From Clostridia bacterium (GTDB lineage Bacteria; Bacillota; Clostridia; Oscillospirales; Acutalibacteraceae): a stretch of DNA of 32,347 nt. Under the pieces are notes generated by a model. It made no database searches, was not told where the DNA came from, and was given only the letters and a program-made list of their open reading frames with translations. The translations under genes were made by a program, and so were the position numbers. The DNA lies in the NCBI GenBank assembly GCA_017936615.1, contig JAGBFF010000078.1:1-32347 (forward strand), given 5' to 3'. Every line of letters begins with the position of its first letter. The first letter of the stretch is position 1. Shown here in pieces: positions 1-7,388 of the stretch.

Positions 1-208
1 CCACTCCGATACGCTGGAGGTCATGGTGGAAATGACACCGGATATGTTCTCCGATGCATTGAGTAAGATCGGTGAACTGGAGAAGTCGCTGGTGGCGGCG
101 CTCAAAACGATGCTTGGTATCTACGCCAAGGTCACGCTGGTGGCTCCCAAGACCATCGCACGCAGCGAGGGCAAAGCGGTTCGTGTCGTTGACAAACGCA
201 AAATTTGA
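1..208 (+). CDS. Phenylacetate-CoA ligase family protein, C-terminal fragment
   Basis: The 5' end lies outside the window; the open frame runs from the first bases (codons start at base 2) to a TGA at 206-208. The visible 68 or so residues resemble the C-terminal AMP-binding subdomain of phenylacetate-CoA ligase (PaaK) proteins: a conserved stretch ending in the pattern KTIARSEGKAVRVVDKRK, where the SEGKA lysine region is typical of the adenylating family. Such enzymes activate aromatic or related carboxylic acids with ATP and CoA in the cytosol. In anaerobic gut clostridia several paralogues exist and the substrate is often unknown, so only the family is claimed. A strong hairpin terminator follows directly, so this is the last gene of its transcript. 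Confidence 0.75.
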   Translation, partial: HSDTLEVMVEMTPDMFSDALSKIGELEKSLVAALKTMLGIYAKVTLVAPKTIARSEGKAVRVVDKRKI

Positions 209-212
209 TAAC

Positions 213-249
213 AAAAGCCGTGAGACAGTGCGTGTCTCACGGCTTTTTT
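213..249. terminator. Bidirectional intrinsic terminator
   Basis: A 12-bp perfect stem (arms 216-227 and 233-244) with a 5-base loop is followed by six T on the plus strand and, read from the other strand, by a shorter T run. It ends the rightward ligase gene and sits immediately after the stop of the leftward small reading frame at 251, so it can serve both convergent transcripts. Confidence 0.85.
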
Positions 250-250
250 G

Positions 251-427
251 TCACAGATCGTCGGCATCCTGCTCGGGGGCTTCGCCATCCTGTGCGTTGC
301 CGGTGTAGCTGCCCAGAATGTCCGATAAAACTTCACCGCGCCCTTGTTCGACCATGGCGTGTACGCTGTTCGCCACGGTATCAGATAAACGCGCTCGGAT
401 ACGGCGATGTGTCTTTTTATTCATCAT
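251..427 (-). CDS. Small hypothetical protein, 58 aa, downstream of hflX
   Basis: Not recognised. A complete 58-codon frame on the minus strand begins with a double ATG (425-427 and 422-424), reads MMNKKTHRRIRARLSD at its start, and stops with TGA at 251-253, two bases before the terminator hairpin. The sequence gggag lies 6 bases before the first ATG, a usable ribosome binding site. The N-terminal third is strongly basic and the C-terminal third is acidic (ends EQDADDL); no membrane segment or cysteine is present. It starts 39 bases after the hflX stop on the same strand, so it is probably the second gene of an hflX transcript. Charge polarity suggests a nucleic-acid or ribosome-associated small protein, but that is speculation. 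Confidence 0.5.
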   Translation of the reverse strand: MMNKKTHRRIRARLSDTVANSVHAMVEQGRGEVLSDILGSYTGNAQDGEAPEQDADDL

Positions 428-466
428 ATACCACTCCCAATTACAGTATCGGGAGTAGTATGTGCG

Positions 467-1732
467 CTATTCCTCAACGATATACGGACGGACCTGCTCT
501 AGGATGCGTAGGCTGAGTGTGACGGTCATTTTGAGCCCGGATTCGCAGTATTCCTCCGTTTCGACCGCGCCTTCACGGCGGCACAGTCCGGCAAGTGCTC
601 CTTTATCGAAGGGGAGAAGCAGATGCACGCGGCGACGGTCGGGCGGCAGTGCGTCTGCTACGTGTTCCAACAAGCGTTCAATGCCGCCGCCCGTTATGGC
701 GCTGATACACAGTGGCTCGCTTCCATCCGGCTCCAAAGCAGGAAGCGCGGCGGGACGGTCGCATTTATTAAACACCGTCAGCACCGGCCGATCACCGCGG
801 CCGAGCTGTTGAAGCAGGTCACGCGTGACGGCAAGATGTTCTGCAGCCTCGGGGCTGGAAATATCGCAAAGGTTAAGAATAACATCGGCTTCGGCGGCTT
901 CTTCCAACGTGGAACGGAACGCATCGACGAGGTGGTGGGGCAAACGCCGTACCAGACCGACGGTATCAATGAGAAGCACGGTGCGGCCGTCCGGCAGCTT
1001 GAGGGCACGCGCAGTGGTGTCTAACGTAGCAAAGAGCTTGTCCTCTGCCAACACGCCGGCAGAGGTCAGGCGGTTCATCAACGTGGATTTGCCGGCGTTG
1101 GTGTAGCCGACGATCGCCACGGTTTGTACGCTGTCCTTGCGGCGGCGTTCCCGACGCAGCAGGCGTTGCTGCTCGACAGCTTCCAACTGCTGGCGCAATG
1201 CCTGAATACGCCGACGGATGTGACGGCGGTCGCTTTCCAGCTTGGTTTCACCGGGGCCGCGGGTGCCGATGCCGCCGCCTAATCGGGACAGCGACGTACC
1301 CTGCCCCGCCAAGCGCGGCAGCAGGTATTGCAGTTGTGCAAGTTCCACCTGAAGACGACCCTCGGCGGAACGGGCGCGCGCTGCAAAAATATCAAGGATC
1401 AGCATCGTACGATCCACGACGCGGCAGGGAAGAGCATCCTCCAGATTACGCTGCTGTGTTGCGGTCAGCTCGCGGTCGAAGATGACAAGATCGGCTTCGT
1501 TGGCTTCGGCGATCTGCGCCAGCTCTTCCAGACGGCCGCTGCCGAGGCAGGTAGCCTTATCAGGGGATTCGCGCTTTTGAACCATCCGCCCGAGTACATC
1601 CGCACCGGCGGTATCGGCGAGCTCCTCCAACTCATCCAAGGAAACTTCCACGTCGAAATCGCCGGTATCGATCGACACCAGCAGTGCACGTTCGCGCTCG
1701 TTTTCGGTTTCCGGTTCCTCTGTAAACGCCAT
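467..1732 (-). CDS. hflX: GTPase HflX
   Basis: Ribosome-associated GTPase that splits stalled or hibernating 70S ribosomes. The 421-residue protein has the HflX N-terminal domain (about 1-180) with the family-specific glycine-rich motif GGGIGTRGPGETKLE at 152-166, followed by a helical linker rich in arginine and a G domain: G1 GYTNAGKS 209-216, G3 DTVG 256-259, G4 NKCD 322-325 and G5 SAI 344-346. The start chosen is the ATG at 1730-1732, which has a GAGGTGA ribosome binding site 6 bases upstream; the open frame extends 32 codons further but through the promoter and with no binding site. Length is normal for the family. It is divergent from prs and followed on the same strand by a 58-codon frame. 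Confidence 0.95.
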   Translation of the reverse strand: MAFTEEPETENERERALLVSIDTGDFDVEVSLDELEELADTAGADVLGRMVQKRESPDKATCLGSGRLEELAQIAEANEADLVIFDRELTATQQRNLEDALPCRVVDRTMLILDIFAARARSAEGRLQVELAQLQYLLPRLAGQGTSLSRLGGGIGTRGPGETKLESDRRHIRRRIQALRQQLEAVEQQRLLRRERRRKDSVQTVAIVGYTNAGKSTLMNRLTSAGVLAEDKLFATLDTTARALKLPDGRTVLLIDTVGLVRRLPHHLVDAFRSTLEEAAEADVILNLCDISSPEAAEHLAVTRDLLQQLGRGDRPVLTVFNKCDRPAALPALEPDGSEPLCISAITGGGIERLLEHVADALPPDRRRVHLLLPFDKGALAGLCRREGAVETEEYCESGLKMTVTLSLRILEQVRPYIVEE

Positions 1733-1762
1733 AGTATCACCTCGCTTTTGGCTGCTTTTGAT

Positions 1763-1792
1763 AGTATACCAAAAAACTTTGTGAATTGTCCA
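1763..1792 (-). promoter_or_regulatory. Promoter of hflX
   Basis: On the minus strand a -35 box TGGACA (complement of 1787-1792) and a -10 box TATACT (complement of 1763-1768) are separated by 18 bases, placing the start of transcription about 25 bases before the hflX ATG. The same hexamer pair recurs before the phosphopantetheinyl transferase gene. Confidence 0.7.
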
Positions 1793-1846
1793 TAGTGCAG
1801 CGCCTGTTATGTGTAAAAATTTCTTCATGAAATTTAAAAATTTTTG

Positions 1847-1875
1847 TTTTCATGTGTCGAAAAGTGTGCTACAAT
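1847..1875 (+). promoter_or_regulatory. Probable promoter of prs
   Basis: TTTTCA (1847-1852) and TACAAT (1870-1875) with a 17-base spacer, preceded by an A/T-rich tract that could act as an UP element. The -10 box is a good match; the -35 box is a 4 of 6 match. Confidence 0.5.
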
Positions 1876-1913
1876 GGAAACGAACAAACTACGCGGAGAG
1901 GAATGGGAACACT

Positions 1914-3053
1914 ATGGCACAGGAAATTGCAAGCGAAAAGATCTTTTCAATGCCGAATCAGGTAGCGCCGCTGAGCGTTATCGCACAGCCCGGCACGGAG
2001 GAGCTGGCCTCGAAGATCAACTACTATCTGACGGATTGGGCGGCAAAAGCCGGCGTACCGAAGGAAACGTTTTTGATCGAAGCGGAATGCCCGCGCTTTT
2101 CGTCCGGCGACGGCAAGGGTCTTATCAAGGAAAGCATTCGTGGCGACGATCTGTTTATTCTTGTCGATGTCGGCAACTACAACGTCAAGTATAATATCTT
2201 CGGTCAGCAGAACTGCATGTCGCCGGACGATCACTTCCAGGATCTCAAGCGTATCATTCAGGCGGCGGGCGGCAAAGCGCACCGTATCAACGTCATCATG
2301 CCCATCCTGTTCGGTGGCAGACAGCATCGCCGCAACTACCGCGAGTCGCTGGATTGCGCCGTTGCACTGCAGGAGCTGGAGCGTATGGGTGTTGCCAACA
2401 TCATCACCTTTGATGCGCACGATGCCCGCGTGCAGAACGCGGTGCCGCTAATGGGCTTTGACAATATTATTCCCTCGTACCAGACCCTGAAGGCCATGTT
2501 CCGTAAGTATCCCGATCTCCGTCCGGATAATATGATGATCGTCAGCCCTGACGAAGGCGCGATCAATCGCAATATGTTCTATGCGTCCACGCTGGGCGTC
2601 GATCTTGGTATGTTCTACAAGCGCCGTGACTACGCGCACGTTGTCAACGGGCGCAACCCCATCGTTGCTCACGAGTATCTCGGTAATTCGGTGGAGGGCA
2701 AGGACGTCTTTATCGCTGACGACATCATCTCCTCCGGTGAATCCATGCTGGATATCGCTTATGAACTCAAGAAACGCAAGGCAAATCGCATCTTCTGCTA
2801 TGCGACCTACTCGATCTTTACCAACGGCTTGGAGAAGTTCGATAAAGCGTATGAGGAAGGCTATATTGCCGGCGTACTCGGCACCAACCTGACCTACCGT
2901 TCGGACGAGCTTAAAAAGCGTGAATGGTTCTGCGAGGTAGACGTTTCCAAATATATTGCTTACTTCATTGCGTCGCTCAACCACGATATGTCAGTCACTC
3001 GCCTGATCGATCCCCACGACAAGATCAAGAAGCTGCTCGCCGAGCACAAGTAA
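1914..3053 (+). CDS. prs: Ribose-phosphate pyrophosphokinase, long atypical form
   Basis: Makes PRPP from ribose 5-phosphate and ATP for nucleotide, histidine, tryptophan and NAD synthesis. Of its 379 residues, the conserved core shows FDAHDARVQN at 166-175, a KRR catalytic-loop triad at 236-238 and a PRPP-binding loop IADDIISSGES at 267-277. The usual bacterial enzyme has about 315 residues and a loop ending DTAGT; here the protein is some 60 residues longer, with extra sequence in the N-terminal half (about 55-105) and a C-terminal tail. The start is the ATG at 1914, which follows a GGAGAGG motif at somewhat long spacing; the longer frame would run through the promoter. It is a single-gene unit with its own promoter and terminator. 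The alternative is a PRPP-synthase-like paralogue, but the active-site motifs favour a working enzyme. Confidence 0.88.
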   Translation: MAQEIASEKIFSMPNQVAPLSVIAQPGTEELASKINYYLTDWAAKAGVPKETFLIEAECPRFSSGDGKGLIKESIRGDDLFILVDVGNYNVKYNIFGQQNCMSPDDHFQDLKRIIQAAGGKAHRINVIMPILFGGRQHRRNYRESLDCAVALQELERMGVANIITFDAHDARVQNAVPLMGFDNIIPSYQTLKAMFRKYPDLRPDNMMIVSPDEGAINRNMFYASTLGVDLGMFYKRRDYAHVVNGRNPIVAHEYLGNSVEGKDVFIADDIISSGESMLDIAYELKKRKANRIFCYATYSIFTNGLEKFDKAYEEGYIAGVLGTNLTYRSDELKKREWFCEVDVSKYIAYFIASLNHDMSVTRLIDPHDKIKKLLAEHK

Positions 3054-3064
3054 TTCCCACAAGG

Positions 3065-3097
3065 AAAGCCGCCCTTTTTAGCGAAGGGCGGCTTTTT
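3065..3097 (+). terminator. Intrinsic terminator of prs
   Basis: Twelve-base arms (3065-3076 and 3084-3095) with a 7-base loop end in a T run, 11 bases after the prs stop. Confidence 0.88.
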
Positions 3098-3165
3098 ACG
3101 TTTGCAGCAGCCGACAACGATTGTGCGCACGAAGCTGAGTATTCCGACGAATAACGAGAGGGAGA

Positions 3166-3195
3166 TTGACATATTTACGCCCTAAGACTGCATAA
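3166..3195 (+). promoter_or_regulatory. Possible promoter of the D,D-carboxypeptidase gene
   Basis: A perfect -35 hexamer TTGACA lies at 3166-3171, but the downstream -10 candidate (around GCATAA, 3190-3195, 18-base spacer) is poor. Either the promoter is weak or another sigma factor is used; in Bacillus the related dacF is transcribed by a sporulation sigma factor, which is only an analogy here. Confidence 0.35.
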
Positions 3196-3222
3196 GTTGT
3201 TAGCGTATAGGGAGGGGTTCGT

Positions 3223-4458
3223 ATGAAATGGATCAAAAGAGCCGTGCCGATCGCACTATGTGTCGCGTTGCTGTTATCACAGCCGGTCAGTGCAGCTTCG
3301 CTTATCACCGAAACGGAATCAGGAATGACCGCAGCGGAGTCGATGGCGTTGGAGACGCCGCCCGAGTTTGATGACGCACTTCCCGTTGCCGCTACGGCAT
3401 CCTCGCTGGAGATAGGCGGCAAGTCTGCGATCTTGATGGATATCACCTCCGGTACGGTGCTGTATGAGAAAAACGTTCACGAGAAGCTCCCCATCGCCTC
3501 GGTCACCAAGGTGATGACGTTGCTTTTAGTAATGGAGGCGTTGGATACGGGTCGCATTTCGCTGGACGATGCGGTGACCTGTTCGTCCGAGGCGGCATCG
3601 ATGGGTGGCTCGCAGATCTGGCTCGAGCCGGGTGAGATCATGTCGGTACACGATCTGATCAAAGCCGCGGCAGTCGTTTCCGCCAACGATGCCTGTGCGG
3701 CACTGGCGGAGCATATCGACGGCTCGATCGAAAGCTTTGTAGAGCATATGAACGCCCGCGCCGCCGAGCTTGGAATGAACGATACGCTGTTTTTGGACTG
3801 CAGCGGTCTCAACGATGAGGCACACTCCAGCGCCTACGATGTGGCACTGATGTCCTGCGAGTTGATGAAGCATCCGCTGATCAAGCAGTATACCACGATC
3901 TGGATGGACAGTTTGCGTGACGGTCAATCGCAGCTCGTCAATACCAACAAACTGATTCGGTTCTACAAAGGCGCGACGGGCCTCAAAACCGGTACCACGT
4001 CGACGGCGGGCCACAATCTGTCGGCAACGGCGGAGCGTGACGGGCTTTCGCTGGTTGCGGTGATCCTTGGCTGTTCCACCACCGACGAACGCTTCGGCGG
4101 TGCGAGAAAGATGTTGGACTACGGTTTTGCGCATTACAGCCTGTACACACCGCAGATCGATGCGGCACAGTTAAAACCGATTACCGTTCTGCGCGGTGTG
4201 GAGACCAAGGTAGCGACCTACGCCGAAATGCCGAAACCGATGCTGATGAAAAAAGGTGACGAGAAACGCGTGACCTGCACCGTCGAGCTGGCGTCAGATT
4301 TGGAGGCACCGGTCGAGCTTGGGCAGATCGTGGGTAAGGTACGCCTGATGCGTGACGGGGAAGAGCTGGCAGCGTATCCCGTTTATGCCAAAACCGCAAT
4401 CGAACGGTTGGGCTTCGGTGAGTGCTTCAAGCGCTTGTTCAGCGCCTTGTGCGGTTGA
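3223..4458 (+). CDS. Serine-type D-Ala-D-Ala carboxypeptidase (DacF/DacA family, peptidase S11)
   Basis: Removes the terminal D-alanine from peptidoglycan pentapeptides outside the membrane, limiting cross-linking. The 411-residue protein has a signal peptide (basic start KWIKR, hydrophobic core, AXA-like end near residue 25), the S11 catalytic triad motifs SVTK at 93-96, SAND at 153-156 (the SxN motif) and KTG at 255-257, and the extra C-terminal beta domain (about 310-395). The C-terminal end is weakly amphipathic (IERLGFGECFKRLF), as in membrane-associated members. The ATG at 3223 has a strong GGGAGGGG binding site. It is transcribed alone, bounded by terminators. Spore-cortex function (dacF/dacB) versus vegetative function (dacA) cannot be separated from the sequence. 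Confidence 0.93.
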   Translation: MKWIKRAVPIALCVALLLSQPVSAASLITETESGMTAAESMALETPPEFDDALPVAATASSLEIGGKSAILMDITSGTVLYEKNVHEKLPIASVTKVMTLLLVMEALDTGRISLDDAVTCSSEAASMGGSQIWLEPGEIMSVHDLIKAAAVVSANDACAALAEHIDGSIESFVEHMNARAAELGMNDTLFLDCSGLNDEAHSSAYDVALMSCELMKHPLIKQYTTIWMDSLRDGQSQLVNTNKLIRFYKGATGLKTGTTSTAGHNLSATAERDGLSLVAVILGCSTTDERFGGARKMLDYGFAHYSLYTPQIDAAQLKPITVLRGVETKVATYAEMPKPMLMKKGDEKRVTCTVELASDLEAPVELGQIVGKVRLMRDGEELAAYPVYAKTAIERLGFGECFKRLFSALCG

Positions 4459-4464
4459 TTTTTG

Positions 4465-4505
4465 GGCGAACCTCTGCTGAAAAGCAGAGGTTCGCCTGTT
4501 TTTTT
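4465..4505 (+). terminator. Intrinsic terminator of the carboxypeptidase gene
   Basis: A 14-bp perfect stem (4465-4478 with 4483-4496) closed by a GAAA tetraloop and followed by TG and seven T. Confidence 0.95.
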
Positions 4506-4548
4506 CAAAATATTTCAAAAAAACGCAAAAGAATTTCCAAGTTATCGG

Positions 4549-4577
4549 TTGCAATCGACGCGTGAATATAGTAAAAT
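4549..4577 (+). promoter_or_regulatory. Promoter of pgi
   Basis: TTGCAA (4549-4554) and TAAAAT (4572-4577), spacer 17 bases, about 37 bases before the start codon. Confidence 0.55.
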
Positions 4578-4613
4578 AGATTCAAAGAAATCCAAGCAAC
4601 ACGGAGGATCAGT

Positions 4614-5954
4614 ATGGCAACTACATTGGATATTCGCCATCTCGAAGGGTTTGTGCGTGAGCACGAGCTGTCGGGTATGCAGGCGCAGGTCACCGCCGCC
4701 CACAAGATGCTGCACGACGGCACCGGTATGGGAAATGATTTTCTCGGTTGGCTGACCCTGCCTACGAACTATGATAAAGAAGAGTTTGTCCGTATTCAGG
4801 CGGCGGCAGAGCGGATTAAGCAGGATACCGATGTGTTCATCGCTATTGGTATCGGCGGCTCGTATCTGGGAGCACGCGCGGTCATCGAGTTTCTGAAGTC
4901 CCCTTTGTATAACAACCTGAAAAAGGATACGCCGGACGTCTATTTCGCCGGCAATAACATCAGTGCTTCCGCCTTGAACGAGCTGCTCAGCCTGTGCGAG
5001 GGTAAGCGTGTTTCCATCAACGTGATCTCCAAGTCCGGCACCACCACGGAGCCGGCGATCGCCTTCCGTGTATTCCGTGATTATCTGGAAAAAACGGTCG
5101 GTGCAGAGGAGGCCCGTCGTCGTATTTATGTCACGACCGACAAGGCGCGCGGCACGTTGAAGGGCCTTGCGGATCGCGAGGGCTATGAGACTTTCGTTGT
5201 GCCGGATGACGTGGGTGGCCGTTTCTCGGTGCTGACGGCTGTGGGATTGTTGCCCATCGCCGTGGCAGGGTGTGACATTGCCGAACTGATGGCGGGTGCC
5301 GCTGAAGCGCAGGCAGCACTCACCGATCCGTCGATCGAGAATAACGATTGCTACAAGTACGCTGCACTGCGGAACATCCTGCTCCGCAAGGGCCGCGCTG
5401 TGGAACTGATGGTCAGCTACGAGCCGCGTTACGCGATGATGGCAGAGTGGTGGAAGCAGCTGTACGGTGAAAGCGAGGGCAAAGACGGCAAGGGCTTGTT
5501 CCCGGCGTCGGTCGTGTTTTCCACCGATCTGCATTCACTGGGTCAGTTTGTACAGGACGGCTCTAACATCCTGACCGAGACCGTCGTGCTGATCGACAAA
5601 TCCCCGGTCGAGGTTGTCATTCAGGAGGATCCCGAAAATGTGGACGGTTTGAATTTCTTGACCGGCCGCACGATGGAGGAGATCAACCGTAAGGCGTATG
5701 AGGGTACGGTTTTGGCGCATACCGATGGCGGCACGCCCAATATGGTGCTGCACGTGCCCTGCGTGTGTGAAAAAGAACTCGGCTACCTGCTGTATTTCTT
5801 TGAAAAAGCCTGTGCGATCTCGGGATATATGCTGGGCGTTAACCCGTTCGATCAGCCCGGTGTTGAGGCGTACAAGAAGAACATGTTTGCTCTGCTGGGC
5901 AAGCCCGGTTATGAGGAGCAAAAGGCGGCGCTGGAACAGCGCTTGGGACGGTAA
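4614..5954 (+). CDS. pgi: Glucose-6-phosphate isomerase
   Basis: Interconverts glucose 6-phosphate and fructose 6-phosphate in glycolysis and gluconeogenesis. The 446 residues match the shorter Bacillota-type enzyme. Visible family motifs are GIGGSYLG at 79-86, the sugar-phosphate binding SKSGTT near residue 140, GGRFSVL in the phosphoglucose isomerase signature, and the late GTPNMVLHV segment. The ATG at 4614 has a GGAGGA binding site 5-6 bases upstream. It has its own promoter, and the small P-loop gene starts 50 bases after the stop without an obvious terminator, so they may be co-transcribed. Confidence 0.96.
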   Translation: MATTLDIRHLEGFVREHELSGMQAQVTAAHKMLHDGTGMGNDFLGWLTLPTNYDKEEFVRIQAAAERIKQDTDVFIAIGIGGSYLGARAVIEFLKSPLYNNLKKDTPDVYFAGNNISASALNELLSLCEGKRVSINVISKSGTTTEPAIAFRVFRDYLEKTVGAEEARRRIYVTTDKARGTLKGLADREGYETFVVPDDVGGRFSVLTAVGLLPIAVAGCDIAELMAGAAEAQAALTDPSIENNDCYKYAALRNILLRKGRAVELMVSYEPRYAMMAEWWKQLYGESEGKDGKGLFPASVVFSTDLHSLGQFVQDGSNILTETVVLIDKSPVEVVIQEDPENVDGLNFLTGRTMEEINRKAYEGTVLAHTDGGTPNMVLHVPCVCEKELGYLLYFFEKACAISGYMLGVNPFDQPGVEAYKKNMFALLGKPGYEEQKAALEQRLGR

Positions 5955-6004
5955 GTTGGCAGTTGCCGCCGCAAGGCGGTGAATATAGACTGGGAGGAAT
6001 GAAA

Positions 6005-6418
6005 ATGATTACTTTGATTCTTGGCAAAAAGGGCTCCGGCAAGACGAAGAAGTTGCTCGACATGTGCAACGAGGCTGTTGCACAGACGAAGGGCAATGTG
6101 GTCTTCATCGAAAAGGACACGACCCTTACTTATAACCTTAGCCATAAGGTGCGTTTGGTGGCGGCTGACGAATACGCTATTCGTGGCTTCGACAACTTCT
6201 ACGGCTACATTGCCGGTATGTGCGCGGGTAACTACGACATTACCGATATTTTCGTTGATTCCACGCTGAAGATCAGCGGCGGTATTGACGGTCTTCTCAC
6301 CTTCGTTGAGAAACTGAAGGCGCTCAGCGACATGGCAGACACCAACGTGGTGATGTCGGTGTCCGCGGATCCCAGCGAGATTCCTGAGGAAATCGCTCAT
6401 CTGGCGCGCGAGATCTGA
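6005..6418 (+). CDS. Small P-loop protein of unknown role
   Basis: A 137-residue cytosolic protein beginning MITLILGKKGSGKTKKL. Residues 8-15 form a Walker A motif (GKKGSGKT) right at the N-terminus, and ITDIFVDS in the second half looks like a Walker B strand. Databases often label such short clostridial proteins ATP-binding or PilT-like, but nothing here supports a pilus role; it lacks the rest of an AAA or kinase fold and may bind nucleotide without acting as a motor. The ATG at 6005 is preferred to the one at 5999 because the GGGAGG at 5992-5997 is correctly spaced only from it. It lies after pgi on the same strand. Confidence 0.7.
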   Translation: MITLILGKKGSGKTKKLLDMCNEAVAQTKGNVVFIEKDTTLTYNLSHKVRLVAADEYAIRGFDNFYGYIAGMCAGNYDITDIFVDSTLKISGGIDGLLTFVEKLKALSDMADTNVVMSVSADPSEIPEEIAHLAREI

Positions 6419-6434
6419 TCCTTAAAAAACACGG

Positions 6435-6460
6435 ACGGAGCGTCGGAAACGGCGCTCCGT
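6435..6460 (+). other. Stem-loop without a T run
   Basis: A 10-bp stem (6435-6444 with 6451-6460, one G-T pair) and 6-base loop follow the P-loop gene. No T run follows on the plus strand, so it is at best a poor terminator or an mRNA 3'-end stabiliser. Confidence 0.4.
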
Positions 6461-6499
6461 ATCCTTGAGTCAAGGGAATAAGCCGAAACGGTCATTCTT

Positions 6500-6541
6500 T
6501 TTGTCAACCTTTGCGGATTTCGTAAAAAAATGGTTGACAAA
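6500..6541. promoter_or_regulatory. Perfect 10-bp inverted repeat overlapping the -35 box of yceD-rpmF
   Basis: TTTGTCAACC at 6500-6509 is repeated in reverse complement as GGTTGACAAA at 6532-6541, 22 bases apart. The right arm contains the TTGACA -35 box, so a protein binding both arms would block RNA polymerase. The left arm carries the same hexamer on the opposite strand. Confidence 0.5.
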
Positions 6542-6562
6542 TGAGGCTTGTCTCGATATAAT
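6534..6562 (+). promoter_or_regulatory. Consensus vegetative promoter of yceD-rpmF
   Basis: TTGACA (6534-6539) and TATAAT (6557-6562) are both perfect and 17 bases apart; transcription should start near 6569, 20 bases before the yceD ATG. This is the best sigma-A promoter in the window, as expected for a ribosomal protein transcript. Confidence 0.93.
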
Positions 6563-6588
6563 ATTTTGCGTGACTATTGAGGTGAAAT

Positions 6589-7083
6589 ATGCTTCTGCAA
6601 CTTAAGTCGCTGTTTCTCGGTGAAACGGAACATCTGCCGATCGATTGCGAGTTGGATCTTTCCGGCGTGGAATGGAGCGGTGGGTATCCCTTTCGGGACC
6701 CGGTCAAGGTGAAGGGCCAGATCAAACTGTCCGCAGGCGTAGTAACGCTCACAGCAGAGGTACGGTACCGTTACAACGGTACGTGTGACCGCTGTATGCG
6801 TGATATCAGCCGCGAGCAGTTGCTGTACATGGAGCATATTCTTGTAGTTTCCCTCAATCACGAGGATAATGACAGCTTTGTCCTGTTGGAGAACTATCAG
6901 CTTCCGCTGGATGCTCTGGTGGAAGAGGATCTCATTCTGGACCAGCCGTCGAAGGTGTTGTGCAGCGAAGAATGCCGCGGTCTTTGCCCTATGTGCGGTA
7001 AGGATCTCAACGAGGGACTGTGCGGCTGCCGTCAGGAGACGGTAGATCCCCGCTTGGCAGCATTACAGCAATTGCTGGATTAG
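6589..7083 (+). CDS. yceD: YceD family protein (DUF177)
   Basis: A 164-residue protein of the DUF177 family, almost always located just before rpmF and linked in the literature to 23S rRNA processing or accumulation. Conserved cysteines are present: CDRC at 66-69 and a C-terminal cluster C125, C129, C133, C136, C145 and C147 in the pattern ECRGLCPMCGKDLN, likely a metal site. The ATG at 6589 has a GAGGTGA binding site. Its stop is 30 bases before rpmF and both share the promoter at 6534-6562. Confidence 0.9.
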   Translation: MLLQLKSLFLGETEHLPIDCELDLSGVEWSGGYPFRDPVKVKGQIKLSAGVVTLTAEVRYRYNGTCDRCMRDISREQLLYMEHILVVSLNHEDNDSFVLLENYQLPLDALVEEDLILDQPSKVLCSEECRGLCPMCGKDLNEGLCGCRQETVDPRLAALQQLLD

Positions 7084-7113
7084 TTTTTTGAGTATGTTAA
7101 GGAGGTGCTGACG

Positions 7114-7296
7114 ATGGCGGTACCGAAGAGAAAGAGCTCCAAGGCACGTCGTGACAAGAGACGCAACAATGTTTGGAAGACTACGGCTCCCGAACTGGTG
7201 AAATGCCCGCAGTGCGGCGCATACAAACGCCCGCACCGTCTTTGCGGGGCTTGCGGCTATTACAACGGCAGACAGATCGTCAAGGTTGAGGAGTAA
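7114..7296 (+). CDS. rpmF: 50S ribosomal protein L32
   Basis: A 60-residue basic ribosomal protein starting [17 protein letters not shown], with the zinc-binding form of L32: C31, C34, C44 and C47 in the arrangement CPQC and CGAC. The ATG at 7114 is preferred over an upstream in-frame ATG at 7105 because the AAGGAGGTG at 7099-7107 is correctly spaced only from it. It is the last gene of the yceD transcript; a hairpin terminator follows. Confidence 0.97.
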   Translation: MAVPKRKSSKARRDKRRNNVWKTTAPELVKCPQCGAYKRPHRLCGACGYYNGRQIVKVEE

Positions 7297-7338
7297 GCAG
7301 ACCCACCGGTCAATATGCCCCCAATCAAGGAAGAATAG

Positions 7339-7376
7339 AGGGTGCGTCCCGGTTGGGCCGCACCCTTTGTTTTTGG
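7339..7376 (+). terminator. Intrinsic terminator of yceD-rpmF
   Basis: Stem AGGGTGCG (7339-7346) with CGCACCCT (7359-7366), extended by a three-pair inner helix, then a T-rich tail. The tail runs into the ribosome binding site of the next gene, so some read-through would feed DUF512-der. Confidence 0.65.
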
Positions 7377-7388
7377 AGGAAGTGCCTT

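Noticed and set aside
2960-3172. A minus-strand frame starting with a hydrophobic stretch (MSISLSLFVGILSF)
   Set aside because: It reads through the prs terminator hairpin and into prs antisense, with no ribosome binding site.
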